This document shows, one piece after another, positions 33,308 to 41,602 of a stretch of 64,000 bases of DNA. The notes below the pieces were generated by a model, which saw only the letters and a list, made by a program, of their open reading frames with translations, searched no databases and had not been told where the DNA came from. The stretch's first letter is position 1; the number at the start of each line of letters is the position of its first letter. Source of the DNA: Nonomuraea turcica (GTDB lineage Bacteria > Actinomycetota > Actinomycetes > Streptosporangiales > Streptosporangiaceae); assembly GCF_030718205.1 (NCBI RefSeq), contig NZ_JAUZQF010000009.1, forward strand, positions 1-64,000. Direction: 5' to 3'. Both the position numbers and the translations under genes were made by a program.

Positions 33308-33625
33308 CACGGATCCGACACCGGAGGAACTAGAGCGATTCTTCTTTCGAGGACGAAACCGCGCGCGGGTTATCGACCTCCTACCTCGACATTTCCTGGC
33401 GAACTTCAACGAATCCGCGCACTCCGAGGCGGCCACAATCGGGCACGGGGACGGCCACTTCGCGTCCCAGGCCCGCCAAGGACATGGTGGTGCCCCACAA
33501 TCAGCCGCGTCGGATCGCCTCTTCTCGATCGGCACCCGGTGCGGTCGGCAGGAGCAGGCCTTTCCGCGCACCGCGGTGGGGATACGGCGTGGGCGATCCA
33601 CCCAACGCGGGCGACCTCGCGCCGC
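33308..33625. other. No recognised gene
   Basis: A plus-strand frame starting at 33295 (MRFRITDPTPEELERFFF) looks protein-like at first but loses sense and has no ribosome binding site. Nothing else is supported. Confidence 0.3.
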
Positions 33626-34126
33626 TCAGGCAGACTGACGCTCCTCCCGCTGCCGGATCAGTTCCTCGACCGCGCTCGGCAGGGTTGTCTCAAAGTCGAT
33701 CAGTTTCGCCCAGGTCGGGGTCACGACGATCCGGACCATGCCGTCGTGGTAGAGCGATCGCACCTCCGCCTCCCACGCGACCCGTTGCTCGGGCGTCATC
33801 TCGTAGGTGCTGGTCGTCTGGAGGTACTCGTCCGGGATGCAATCGACGAAGTCCAGCTCGGCCCGGCCGCGGATGAGCAAGATCTTGGGCGGGTGCACCT
33901 CGGTGTCGATGGTCAGGGCGACCATCGGGTTCTCGCGCAGGGCCTGGAGCTTCGGAGCGTTCTTCGGGGTGCACATGACGATCTCCGAGCCGTTCCAGGC
34001 AAAGATGATCGGGATGTTGCGGGGTGTGCCGTCCTTGGCGACGTAGGCCAGGCGGGTCATGTCGCGGGCCAACAGCTCCCGGCTGAGCGGCCGGTTCAGA
34101 ATCTCGGTGACCTCGTGCGATTCCAC
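33626..34126 (-). CDS. PPOX-family (split-barrel) oxidoreductase
   Basis: 166-aa pyridoxamine-oxidase-like protein. MTRLAYVAKDGTPRNIPIIF is the first barrel strands, NAPKLQALRENPMVALTIDT the cofactor-binding helix and strand, and ILLIRGRAELDFVD a later barrel strand. GTG 34126 is chosen because AGAGGA lies 7 nt upstream; ATG 34141 in the same frame is the alternative. It is encoded just upstream of the convergent-free MFS gene on the same strand but separated by the latter's end (20 bp), so they may be cotranscribed in the order MFS then PPOX. Confidence 0.75.
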   Translation of the reverse strand: MESHEVTEILNRPLSRELLARDMTRLAYVAKDGTPRNIPIIFAWNGSEIVMCTPKNAPKLQALRENPMVALTIDTEVHPPKILLIRGRAELDFVDCIPDEYLQTTSTYEMTPEQRVAWEAEVRSLYHDGMVRIVVTPTWAKLIDFETTLPSAVEELIRQREERQSA

Positions 34127-34161
34127 GGTAATTCCTCTCATTGTTGTTTCTCAGCGTCGGT

Positions 34162-35379
34162 TCAGGGGCGTTCGGCCACTGCTTGCGCAGTGGTCGGTTG
34201 TGGTCTGGGCGGCGGGGTCCCGTTCGACAGGCGCAGGGCCGGGTTGAGCATCGCGGTGACAGCGAGCGACGCCACCGCCATCACCGCCATCGCCGCACCC
34301 ACGGGCAGGTACTGCGCGACCAGCCCGGCCAGCGTGGCGCCGGCCGCCTGCATCGCCTTCATGCCGGTCACGTGCAGGCCCAGCGCCTGACCGCGGACGT
34401 CTTCGCCGATCAGCGCGATCAGCCGTTCCTGCAGCAGCAGTGTGGATGCGAAGCCGATCGACGCCACCGCGACGACGCCTGCCGCGACTGGCGTGCTGAG
34501 CGGCAGTGCGAACAGCAGGTACGGCAGCGCGAGCAAGAATCGCAGCGGGGTGACGTACCGCCGCCGCCCCTGTGGCGACATGAACCGCCCGGCGGCCAGA
34601 TCGCCGAACAGCATGCCCAGCGCCGCCGCGACGAACAGCGCGGCGGCGGACCGCGGCGCGTAGGGCACGAACAGCGCCTCGCAGCCCACCACCAGGCCGT
34701 TGGGCACCCACGTCGCCAGGTAGACGGCCCGGCGGGCCGGCGTGGACAGCAGGTGCCGGTTGACCTGCCAGGTGGCCGCGACGGACGGGCGGCCGGACGC
34801 CCGCGCCGGCCGGGCGCTGAGTCCCCACCGCAGCACCAGAGCCGCGACGAAGGCCAGCGCCGCGCTGATGGCCAGCGTCGCACGCGGCGACACCACCGCC
34901 AGCAGGATGCCGCCGAGCGCGAAGCCGGCGATCTGCATCGCGCCGACCGAGATGTTGAGCGCCGAGCGGCCGAGCACGTACCCGTTCGGCGGCACGATCT
35001 CGTTGAGCAGGCCGTACCGGACACCGCCGCCGATCGAGCTGACCAGGCCCAGAGCCAAGATCACGGCGAACATCGCCCACAGCGGCATGCCCGGCATGGC
35101 CAGCGCCAAGCCGGCCAGGCCGCCGGCCAGCGCGGTCAGCGTCAGCGCCGCACGCGGTCGCACCCGGTCGGCCACCGACAGCAGCGTGGTGGCGCCGACC
35201 AATTCGGCGAACGACGGCCCGAACATGCTCAACGCGGCCAGCAGCGGGGAGTCCGTGCGGGCATATACCAGCGTGGCGAGCGCCAGCCCGTTCAGCGTGG
35301 TCGAGGCGACCTGCGCGCACGAAGCCGCGAACAGCGGGGTGAACTCGGGTGTTCGAAACAGGTCCTGGTACGTACGCAT
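34162..35379 (-). CDS. MFS transporter (12-TM)
   Basis: 405-aa membrane transporter with about 12 hydrophobic segments, including GLALATLVYARTDSPLLAAL, LGLVSSIGGGVRYGLLNEIV and VAAALGMLFGDLAAGRFMSP. The layout is like the MFS_1/enterobactin-exporter-like group; the substrate is not predictable. ATG 35379 has AGGGA about 10 nt upstream. It is divergent from the LysR gene at 35564, which probably controls it, and is followed by a PPOX gene on the same strand. Confidence 0.8.
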   Translation of the reverse strand: MRTYQDLFRTPEFTPLFAASCAQVASTTLNGLALATLVYARTDSPLLAALSMFGPSFAELVGATTLLSVADRVRPRAALTLTALAGGLAGLALAMPGMPLWAMFAVILALGLVSSIGGGVRYGLLNEIVPPNGYVLGRSALNISVGAMQIAGFALGGILLAVVSPRATLAISAALAFVAALVLRWGLSARPARASGRPSVAATWQVNRHLLSTPARRAVYLATWVPNGLVVGCEALFVPYAPRSAAALFVAAALGMLFGDLAAGRFMSPQGRRRYVTPLRFLLALPYLLFALPLSTPVAAGVVAVASIGFASTLLLQERLIALIGEDVRGQALGLHVTGMKAMQAAGATLAGLVAQYLPVGAAMAVMAVASLAVTAMLNPALRLSNGTPPPRPQPTTAQAVAERP

Positions 35380-35563
35380 TGCTGTGGATTCCCTTACTCT
35401 CGTCCGCCGTCGGGCCTTCACAGCATCCGGCGGCCGCCACTGGCTCGGCCGTTGAGGTTGACCCGGTCAGCCAGCCCATCTCGGCTCACCGTCGAGCCTG
35501 CACCCAAGAGGGCTTATGCGTCTAATGCCACCTTTAGCGAGAATCCATCGATAGGCTTGATGA

Positions 35564-36499
35564 ATGCTCGATATCGTCCGGCTTCGCGTCCTGGCGGCGG
35601 TCGCCGCCCACGGCTCGGTCACCGAGGCGGCCAAGACGTTGCACTACTCCCAGCCCTCGATCAGCCACCATCTGGCCCGGCTGGAGGCGGCGACCGGAGC
35701 CAAGCTGCTCCAGCGCGTCGGGCGTGGCATCCGGCTCACGCCCGAAGGAGAGCTGCTCGCCCGCCGCGCGGCGGAGATCGTCGGCCGGGTAGACGCGGCC
35801 GGCGCCGAACTGGCCGCCCAGCTCGGGCTGCAGACCGGCCGGGTCCGCCTCACGGCCTTCAGTTCGGCCTTGAGCGTCCTGGTCCCGCCCGCGGCCATGG
35901 CGCTGTCCCAGTCGTACCCGAACATCGAGCTACACCTGGCCGACGCCCATCCCACGGTGGCCCAGCGGCGACTGCGCGACGGCTCAGCCGACCTGGCCAT
36001 CGTGCACCGCTACGACGACGCCGTGCCGGAGGACGGCATCCGCTACTCCTATCTCCTCGACGACCCGATGTACCTGCTCAGCCGGCACCCTGGCCAGACG
36101 CTCGCCGACCACCGGGACTCGGCGTGGATCGCGGGCTGCGAGAACTGCCGCGGTGAGCTGCTCCAGTTCTGCGAAGCCGCCGGGTTCAGCCCGCGCATCA
36201 CCTACACCAGCGATGACATCGTCGTCGAGCAGGCGTTCGTCGCCGCCGGGCTCGGGGTCACCACCATGCCCGGCCTCGCGCTGCGCTCGCACCACGCGGA
36301 CGGGGTCGTCGCCAGCGAACTGACCGAGTTCCGGCGCCGCATCTACCTCGCCACGTTCGGCGAACCACCCGACCCGCCCGCCACGACCGCCTTCATCACC
36401 GCCCTGCGCACCACCACCAACGCCCTCCAGCTGGGGGAGACGCCCTCTGCAAAGACGGGTCAGTCGTGGGAGCCGGGGGTGACGAGGCCGGATTCGTAG
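35564..36499 (+). CDS. LysR-family transcriptional regulator
   Basis: 311-aa regulator. The N-terminal winged helix is canonical (RLRVLAAVAAHGSVTEAAKT, LHYSQPSISHHLARLEAATG); the effector domain follows from about residue 90. It is divergent from the MFS gene and probably regulates it. The last 18 or so residues (TGQSWEPGVTRPDS) overlap a remnant of a LuxR-type response regulator on the other strand, so the natural C-terminus may have been replaced by foreign sequence. The core of the effector domain is still complete. Confidence 0.85.
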   Translation: MLDIVRLRVLAAVAAHGSVTEAAKTLHYSQPSISHHLARLEAATGAKLLQRVGRGIRLTPEGELLARRAAEIVGRVDAAGAELAAQLGLQTGRVRLTAFSSALSVLVPPAAMALSQSYPNIELHLADAHPTVAQRRLRDGSADLAIVHRYDDAVPEDGIRYSYLLDDPMYLLSRHPGQTLADHRDSAWIAGCENCRGELLQFCEAAGFSPRITYTSDDIVVEQAFVAAGLGVTTMPGLALRSHHADGVVASELTEFRRRIYLATFGEPPDPPATTAFITALRTTTNALQLGETPSAKTGQSWEPGVTRPDS

Positions 36500-36540
36500 G
36501 CGTAGACGACCAGTTGGGCGCGGTCGCGTGCGCCGGGTTC
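36460..36540 (-). pseudogene. LuxR-type response regulator C-terminal remnant
   Basis: The minus strand reads RDRAQLVVYAYESGLVTPG and a stop, the last helix of NarL/LuxR-type DNA-binding domains (LRDRxQAVVxAYExGLV). Upstream the frame decays. It overlaps the 3' end of the LysR gene. Confidence 0.6.
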
Positions 36541-36572
36541 TTCATGGCGTCGCACCCCCTCGTGAACCGAGG

Positions 36573-37601
36573 TCAGAATGTGGCGATCGGGTTGACTGGG
36601 CTGCCGGACGTACCGGCGAAGCGGACCGGCGCGACTGCGAGGTGGAAGTCCCACTGACCGAGCTCGGCAGCCGTCGTCGCGCACACCTCCAGGTCGCAGT
36701 TGTCGAGCATCCACAGACCCATCGCGACGAGGCTCACGGCGTGAACCGGCATCAACACGTCTTCGTACCCCGACGGCTGAACGTCCTGGGGGGTGTCAGC
36801 GCCGATCAGCGCAACCTCCCGTTCATGCAGCCATGGCAGGCAGGACGCGTGCCATCCGGCCTGCGTGAAACCGCTGGCCTCACCGGTCTCCTGCCGTACG
36901 CGGCCATAGCCGGTCCGCAGGAGTACCGCATCGCCGGATCGCACCTGCACACCCTGGCGACGCTCGGCCTCCTCGAGATCGTCGGGAAACACACCCTGCC
37001 CGGGTTCCAACCACGGCACATCGCGGACCCTCGCAATGTCCAGCAGGACACCACGCGTGATGATCCCGTTCGCCGCCGCCGTGACGGCCGCCCACGCCGA
37101 TCCCGTTGCGGCGTCGACCAACGAGTGCGACCGCCCGTTGTACATCGTGCCGTCCCAGAAGATGTGGCACGGCGAGTCGACGTGGGTGATGGTGTTGCCG
37201 TGGAACATCATGCCGAGCCGCTCGTTCGAAAAGCCCCAGCGCCGGTCGTTGCGGAATCCGGGCACCGGCATGTTCTCGGCACCCGGCATGTCGGCGGCGC
37301 ACGGGCACGTCGTCGTCGACCGCTCCATGTCTTCCGGTACGGCAACCTCCCATGCGCACGACACGCTCCTGCCGTGGCGCACGGCCCGTGCCGCCGCCAG
37401 CCGGACGTCGTCGGTGATGTGGTTCAGAGTGCCGAGCTCGTCGTCGTCGCCCCACCGTCCCCAGTTCGACAGCGTGTTGAAGTACCCGAGCACGTCGTCC
37501 TGTGTGGGCATCGGTCGCTCTGCCGTCATCCCAGCATCGGCTCCTCCGGTCACGCGGTTCGAGGCACCGCAGGCAGGGTGTCCCGCCCTCTCCTTTGACA
37601 T
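36573..37601 (-). CDS. Cyclase-family metal-dependent hydrolase
   Basis: Up to 342-aa protein of the cyclase/kynurenine-formamidase-like family (PF04199). The metal site HGNTITHVDSPCHIFWDG carries the HxxxDxxxH pattern; GIITRGVLLDIARVRDVPWL and VRSGDAVLLRTGYGR are also typical. Such enzymes hydrolyse amides or lactones. Two starts are possible: ATG 37601, or ATG 37529 with GGAGGA 12 nt upstream, which matches the family's usual N-terminus (MPTQDDVLGYF soon after). It is a single-gene unit; the region to 37764 holds nothing I recognise. Confidence 0.8.
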   Translation of the reverse strand: MSKERAGHPACGASNRVTGGADAGMTAERPMPTQDDVLGYFNTLSNWGRWGDDDELGTLNHITDDVRLAAARAVRHGRSVSCAWEVAVPEDMERSTTTCPCAADMPGAENMPVPGFRNDRRWGFSNERLGMMFHGNTITHVDSPCHIFWDGTMYNGRSHSLVDAATGSAWAAVTAAANGIITRGVLLDIARVRDVPWLEPGQGVFPDDLEEAERRQGVQVRSGDAVLLRTGYGRVRQETGEASGFTQAGWHASCLPWLHEREVALIGADTPQDVQPSGYEDVLMPVHAVSLVAMGLWMLDNCDLEVCATTAAELGQWDFHLAVAPVRFAGTSGSPVNPIATF

Positions 37602-37764
37602 GCCAAGGTCCGCTGAGCGGGCATGGTACTAGATCAGCGGGCCGGTTGCGTCCACGGAAGTGGTACATGAGTTGAGCGACGTGGCATGGTGATGCACTGG
37701 ACACTACTCCGGTACTTGGTCTGCCCCCGCAGGACTAACGGTCCCCGCCGAAGGCCGCGAGAGA

Positions 37765-38493
37765 TCATGACTGGCGCCCGGCGTTCCGGTCGGCCTGGCT
37801 CTGCTGCCACTGCTCCATGACCTTCCGGAGGGTCGCGTTCACGAGGAGCAGGAACTCACCAGAGGTGGCGAAGCGGGCGCCGGCCGGGGTCGCGGCCCCG
37901 AGGATCTCCGCCGCGCGCTGCGACTCGGCGACCAGGGTGTCGTTCATTTGCAGAGACGCAAGGGTGGACCGGACCCAGAGCTCGTCGTCGATGACATAGC
38001 GTTCGCGGCGCCCGCCGGGAGCTCGCTCCCGCTTGAGTAGTCCCTGCTGTTCGAGGAAGGCGACGGTCTGCGAGATCGACGCGGGGCTGACGCGAAGCCG
38101 CTGGACCAGGTCAGCGGCGGTGAGGGTGCCGGAGTCAGTGACATACAGGCAGGCCAGCACCCTGGCGGCCATCCGGGGCATCCCCTGCTGCTCGAGGAGC
38201 GTGGCGAAGGATTCCGTGAGGTTCTGGACCGCCTGGGGGTCACGTCCATGGCTGCTGTCGCCGACCGGCGGCGCCGGAGACTGAGCCCGCCTGCGCCGGC
38301 GCGCACGTTGCTTCGTGGCCGCTTGCGCCTGCTGCGCCCCGTAATCGTCGGGTCCGCCGTTGCGGGTGACCTCCCGCATGATGGTGGAAGCGGGCCGCCC
38401 GAGACGCCGGCCGATCTCGGTGAATCCGAGCCCCTCGGCCAGCCCCGCAGCAATCTGCTGGCGGTCCTCATTGGTGAGTCTGTCTCCGGGCAT
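37765..38493 (-). CDS. Two-HTH regulator: IS30-like HTH plus MarR-type winged helix
   Basis: 242-aa regulator with two DNA-binding segments. Residues about 4-45 (RLTNEDRQQIAAGLAEGLGF, TEIGRRLGRPASTIMREVTR) form an IS30-transposase-like HTH. Residues about 95-175 (PRMAARVLACLYVTDSGTLT, RLRVSPASISQTVAFLEQQG) form a MarR/GbsR-type winged helix with a GGRRERYVI wing. The start at ATG 38493 gives MPGDRLTNED, the usual family start, with GGGAGA 9 nt upstream. It is divergent from the DUF1048/serine-hydrolase operon and is separated from it by an array of TGCATTC-type sites. Confidence 0.8.
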   Translation of the reverse strand: MPGDRLTNEDRQQIAAGLAEGLGFTEIGRRLGRPASTIMREVTRNGGPDDYGAQQAQAATKQRARRRRRAQSPAPPVGDSSHGRDPQAVQNLTESFATLLEQQGMPRMAARVLACLYVTDSGTLTAADLVQRLRVSPASISQTVAFLEQQGLLKRERAPGGRRERYVIDDELWVRSTLASLQMNDTLVAESQRAAEILGAATPAGARFATSGEFLLLVNATLRKVMEQWQQSQADRNAGRQS

Positions 38494-38557
38494 CGGTGCT
38501 GGTCTCCCATCTGCCGGGATGTGCGGGCTCGGCGCCCGCACCCCCGCCGCACAGTAT

Positions 38558-38700
38558 GCATTCACTCGAGTCTCATTGCAATACGACCCTTGATCACCCG
38601 TTGCATTCAGTGTCATATTCATTGCAATGTCAGTCCATAATTGCGGCTGAACAGGCTAGTTAGCTCTTTATATATGTTGACCGAACTTTGAATGCAATGT
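38558..38700. promoter_or_regulatory. Array of five TGCATTC/CATTGCAAT sites
   Basis: Sites at 38558-38564 (TGCATTC), 38575-38583 (CATTGCAAT), 38602-38609 (TTGCATTC), 38621-38630 (CATTGCAATG) and 38691-38700 (GAATGCAATG) alternate in orientation. They fill the spacer between the two-HTH regulator and the operon at 38725. They are likely operators for that regulator. Confidence 0.65.
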
Positions 38701-38724
38701 ACGGTCGCAGAAGTTCAGAGATGC

Positions 38725-38820
38725 ATGAACGCCCGGCATGGACGTGAGGTGCACTACCTCAACGCCCAGAGACGGGCATTTCCCGAACGGCTCGAACAGC
38801 TCCGCAAAGGAGGCAGATGA
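38725..38820 (+). CDS. Possible 31-aa leader ORF
   Basis: ATG 38725 opens a 31-codon frame (MNARHGREVHYLNAQRRAFP and on) whose TGA overlaps ATG 38817 of the next gene. It could couple translation or be a remnant of the PadR gene that normally precedes DUF1048. No strong ribosome binding site is seen. Confidence 0.35.
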   Translation: MNARHGREVHYLNAQRRAFPERLEQLRKGGR

Positions 38821-38822
38821 CC

Positions 38823-39248
38823 ATGTCCGACACTGCAATGGGTGGCTTCATCGCCAAGATGATCGGCCCCAAGCGGCGGTGGCGTGAGTACAAGGCGCGC
38901 AGGGAGCAGCTCCCCGAGGACTACCGCACAGCGGTCGAAGCGATCGAGCGCTACATGATGCACTTCGTGTCGACCGATGGCGACCGCGATGCGTCGAGGT
39001 TCGAAGACCTCGCCGGCCTGTTCGAACAGGCCGCGGCGGACGGAACGCCGATCTGCGAGATCGTCGGGGAGGACCCGGTGAAGTTCGCCGAGGCGTTCGT
39101 CCGGAGCTACTCGGAGGGTGGGTACGTCCCCGCCCGTGCGCGCAAGCAGCTGACCGACGCCATCGCGCGCGCCGCCGGCGAAGACATCCGCCCGACTGCT
39201 TCGCCGCGTGCCGGCGACGGTCGTCAAGACCACGACAGCCGCCCGTGA
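38823..39248 (+). CDS. DUF1048-family protein
   Basis: 141-aa helical protein. KRRWREYKARREQLPEDYRT, AVEAIERYMMHF and LFEQAAADGTPICEIVGEDP match DUF1048, whose genes normally follow a PadR regulator; none is intact here, the neighbour being the two-HTH regulator. AAGGAGG precedes the start; ATG 38823 has better spacing (9 nt) than ATG 38817 (3 nt). The role is unknown. It is cotranscribed, most likely, with the serine hydrolase 70 bp downstream. Confidence 0.85.
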   Translation: MSDTAMGGFIAKMIGPKRRWREYKARREQLPEDYRTAVEAIERYMMHFVSTDGDRDASRFEDLAGLFEQAAADGTPICEIVGEDPVKFAEAFVRSYSEGGYVPARARKQLTDAIARAAGEDIRPTASPRAGDGRQDHDSRP

Positions 39249-39318
39249 GCGCCACGCCGGCACGGGTCTCGCAAGATCAAACATTGTGTGTATCGAACAC
39301 TGTACGTAAAGGAAATTC

Positions 39319-40560
39319 ATGATGGGACACGGCAACAGCGGCTTCTCCAAGGCCGGACTGGACAGACTGCGCGAGGTGCTGGCACGGCATGTCGAGTCCG
39401 GGAAGATTCCCGGGCTGGTCGCCCTGGTCAGCCGGGGCGAAGAGACACATGTCGAAGCGCTCGGGACGATGCGCCATGACGGTGGCGCGCCGATGCGCCA
39501 CGACACCATCTTCCGGATGGCGTCCACGTCGAAGCCGGTCGCGGTGGCGGCCGCGATGGTGCTCCTGGATGAGTGCCGGCTGCGGATGGACGACACGGTG
39601 GACAAGTGGCTGCCCGAGCTCGCCGACCGGCAGGTGCTGAAGAGGGCCGACGGCCCGCTGGACGACACCGTGCCGGCGCGGCGGCCGATCACTGTACGGG
39701 ACCTGCTCACCTCCACGAATGGGCTCGGCATGGATATGACCTCGCCGGGCACTCCGATCATGGGCGCGCTCTTCGAGCAGGGGGTTTACGGCCAGGACGA
39801 CGGATGGCTGTTGCCGGCACCAGAGCCGGATGAGTGGATGCGCCGCCTCGGCACGCTTCCGCTGATGTACCAGCCCGGCGAACGGTGGCTGTACAACATC
39901 AGCAACGACGTGCTCGGCGTACTGGTCGCCAGGGTCACCGGCCAATCGTTCGAGACGTTTCTGCGCGAACGCATCTTCGATCCGCTGGGCATGACCGACA
40001 CCGGTTTCCACGTACCCGCCGACAAGATCGACCGGCTGCCGCCCCTCTACGCCCCCGATCCGCAGACCGGAGAGTTCATCGTGGAGGACAAGGCCGAAGG
40101 GGGACACCACAGCAAGCCTCCGGCGTTCCAGTCAGGCGGCGGCGGACTGGACTCCACTGTCGACGACTACCACGCCTACTTCCGGATGCTGCTCAACGGC
40201 GGGATGCATGGGAGCGAGCGGATCCTGTCCCGGCCGGCCGTCGAGCTGATGACCACCAACCGCCTCACGCCCGAGCAGCTGGCCGCCCGAGAGGTCTGGG
40301 GCCGTAACGCCGTCCATTTGGCGTACGGCCTGGGGCAGCACGGCGGCTGGGGCTTCGGGATGGCAGTGCGTACCTACCGCGGCGACTACGCGCCCGTCGG
40401 CCAGTTCGGCTGGGACGGCGGAAGCGGCACCACCACCTACGCCGACCCGGACAACCAGCTCGTCGGCATCCTGCTCACCCAGACCGGGATGTCCACCCCG
40501 GATTCGGCGCGGGTCAACCACGACTTCTGGACCACCCTCTACCAGGCAATCGACGGCTGA
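39319..40560 (+). CDS. Serine hydrolase, class C beta-lactamase-like
   Basis: 413-aa enzyme of the beta-lactamase/transpeptidase-like fold (esterase family VIII and DD-peptidase relatives). Ser69 and Lys72 in MASTSKPV form the SxxK motif, Tyr192 in LYNISND is the likely YxN tyrosine, and GQFGWDGGSGT holds the third motif. No signal peptide is seen, so it is probably cytoplasmic and more esterase than beta-lactamase. AAAGGAAA precedes the start. It follows the DUF1048 gene. Confidence 0.85.
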   Translation: MMGHGNSGFSKAGLDRLREVLARHVESGKIPGLVALVSRGEETHVEALGTMRHDGGAPMRHDTIFRMASTSKPVAVAAAMVLLDECRLRMDDTVDKWLPELADRQVLKRADGPLDDTVPARRPITVRDLLTSTNGLGMDMTSPGTPIMGALFEQGVYGQDDGWLLPAPEPDEWMRRLGTLPLMYQPGERWLYNISNDVLGVLVARVTGQSFETFLRERIFDPLGMTDTGFHVPADKIDRLPPLYAPDPQTGEFIVEDKAEGGHHSKPPAFQSGGGGLDSTVDDYHAYFRMLLNGGMHGSERILSRPAVELMTTNRLTPEQLAAREVWGRNAVHLAYGLGQHGGWGFGMAVRTYRGDYAPVGQFGWDGGSGTTTYADPDNQLVGILLTQTGMSTPDSARVNHDFWTTLYQAIDG

Positions 40561-40657
40561 CCTGCCCACCTGGTCGTGGGCGGTCCCACCTCGTGGGTGC
40601 GTGCGAGAGCCGCTCGGAAAGGTATTCGTGCAGGTCATCGCGGAGCGACCGATTTGT

Positions 40658-41011
40658 CTAGCGTGAATCCCGCTCTGCCGCCTCGGCGATGCGCTTGATG
40701 TTCGCCAGTCGCCGATCCCAGTCGGACGCGAGCGCGGCCATCCACCGCGCCGTCGCGTTCAGTGCCGCGGGCCGCACCGCGTACCGTACCTCGCGTCCCA
40801 CCCGGCTGCTGGAAACCAACCCGGCGGCGTCCAGGACGACGAGGTGCTTGACCACCGCCTGCCGGGAGACGGGAAGTCGCTCGGCGAGTGTCGTCGCGGT
40901 GGCCTCGCCGTGTGCGGCGAGGAGATCGAGCAGCTGACGTCGCGTCGGGTCGGCCAGCGCGACGAGCACGCTGTCGACCGCCTCGGCGTCGCCGCGAGGT
41001 TCGTCTGTCAC
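40658..41011 (-). CDS. ArsR-family regulator
   Basis: 117-aa winged-helix repressor. VLVALADPTRRQLLDLLAAH and TTLAERLPVSRQAVVKHLVV are classic ArsR motifs; the metal-binding Cys box is absent, so it belongs to the type paired with SRPBCC proteins. GTG 41011 overlaps the stop of the SRPBCC gene (GTGA). Order is SRPBCC then ArsR, the reverse of the usual one. It probably autoregulates the pair through the GCAAC-GTTGC dyads at 41484-41534. Confidence 0.8.
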   Translation of the reverse strand: MTDEPRGDAEAVDSVLVALADPTRRQLLDLLAAHGEATATTLAERLPVSRQAVVKHLVVLDAAGLVSSSRVGREVRYAVRPAALNATARWMAALASDWDRRLANIKRIAEAAERDSR

Positions 41012-41454
41012 ACGGATGACTCTTCCGCGCGCGTCTTGAGCGCGTCCAGGCACTGGGGCCAGCCGGAGGTGTGGTCCTTCAGGTTCTGGCTGATCAGCTC
41101 TTCGGAACCGGCCAGCGCCGCGAACCCGCTTTCTACGACGCGCAGCCGCGTCTGGTCGCCTTCCCGGGTGAGGGTGAACTCCACGAGAGTGCTGTTGTCC
41201 TCGCGCAGCTCTTGCCCAGGGAACGCGCTGGTCCAGCGGTACGCCACATACGTCGGCGGCTCGACCTTCTCCACGCGCACCGGGTATTCGCCGTGTTCGG
41301 AGCTTTTCGCCACCATCGACTCACCCTCTCTGGCCACGGTGCCAGGCAGGCTGGCCTCGTCGGCCACCCAGAACCCGGGTTGGGTCACCAGCGACCAGAC
41401 CCGGTCCAGGGATGCCGTGATCAGGATGTCACGTTCGATGCGATCCTCAGCCAT
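41008..41454 (-). CDS. SRPBCC/AHSA1-like protein
   Basis: 148-aa START/AHSA1-type protein. It shows IERDILITASLDRVWSLVTQ, YPVRVEKVEPPTYVAYRW and STLVEFTLTREGDQTRLRVV, then a long C-terminal helix. The fold binds small hydrophobic ligands or acts as a chaperone co-factor; no reaction is predicted. It is first in a two-gene unit with ArsR. Confidence 0.85.
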   Translation of the reverse strand: MAEDRIERDILITASLDRVWSLVTQPGFWVADEASLPGTVAREGESMVAKSSEHGEYPVRVEKVEPPTYVAYRWTSAFPGQELREDNSTLVEFTLTREGDQTRLRVVESGFAALAGSEELISQNLKDHTSGWPQCLDALKTRAEESSV

Positions 41455-41483
41455 GAGAAGACTCCTTCGTCGTTGCGCGCGAT

Positions 41484-41534
41484 TGCAACTCTAGGGTTGC
41501 ACATCGAGTCATTCATGCGCAACCCCGGAGTTGC
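41484..41534. promoter_or_regulatory. Two ArsR-type operators
   Basis: TGCAAC and GTTGCA around TCTAGG (41484-41501), and GCAAC and GTTGC around CCCGGA (41519-41534). They lie directly upstream of the SRPBCC start at 41454 and share the same half-sites and 6-nt spacing. Confidence 0.65.
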
Positions 41535-41602
41535 ACTTCGATCGGGCGCCGCCGACAGTGCCTTGGGCTCGCCCAGCAGCCACAGGAACAGGCTGCTCGC
41601 CG

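Noticed and set aside
33264..33638. Possible Tn3-transposase N-terminus (PTPEELERFFF)
   Set aside because: Only about 15 residues resemble that domain, similarity stops at once, and the minus strand of the same DNA is a better match to a reductase start.
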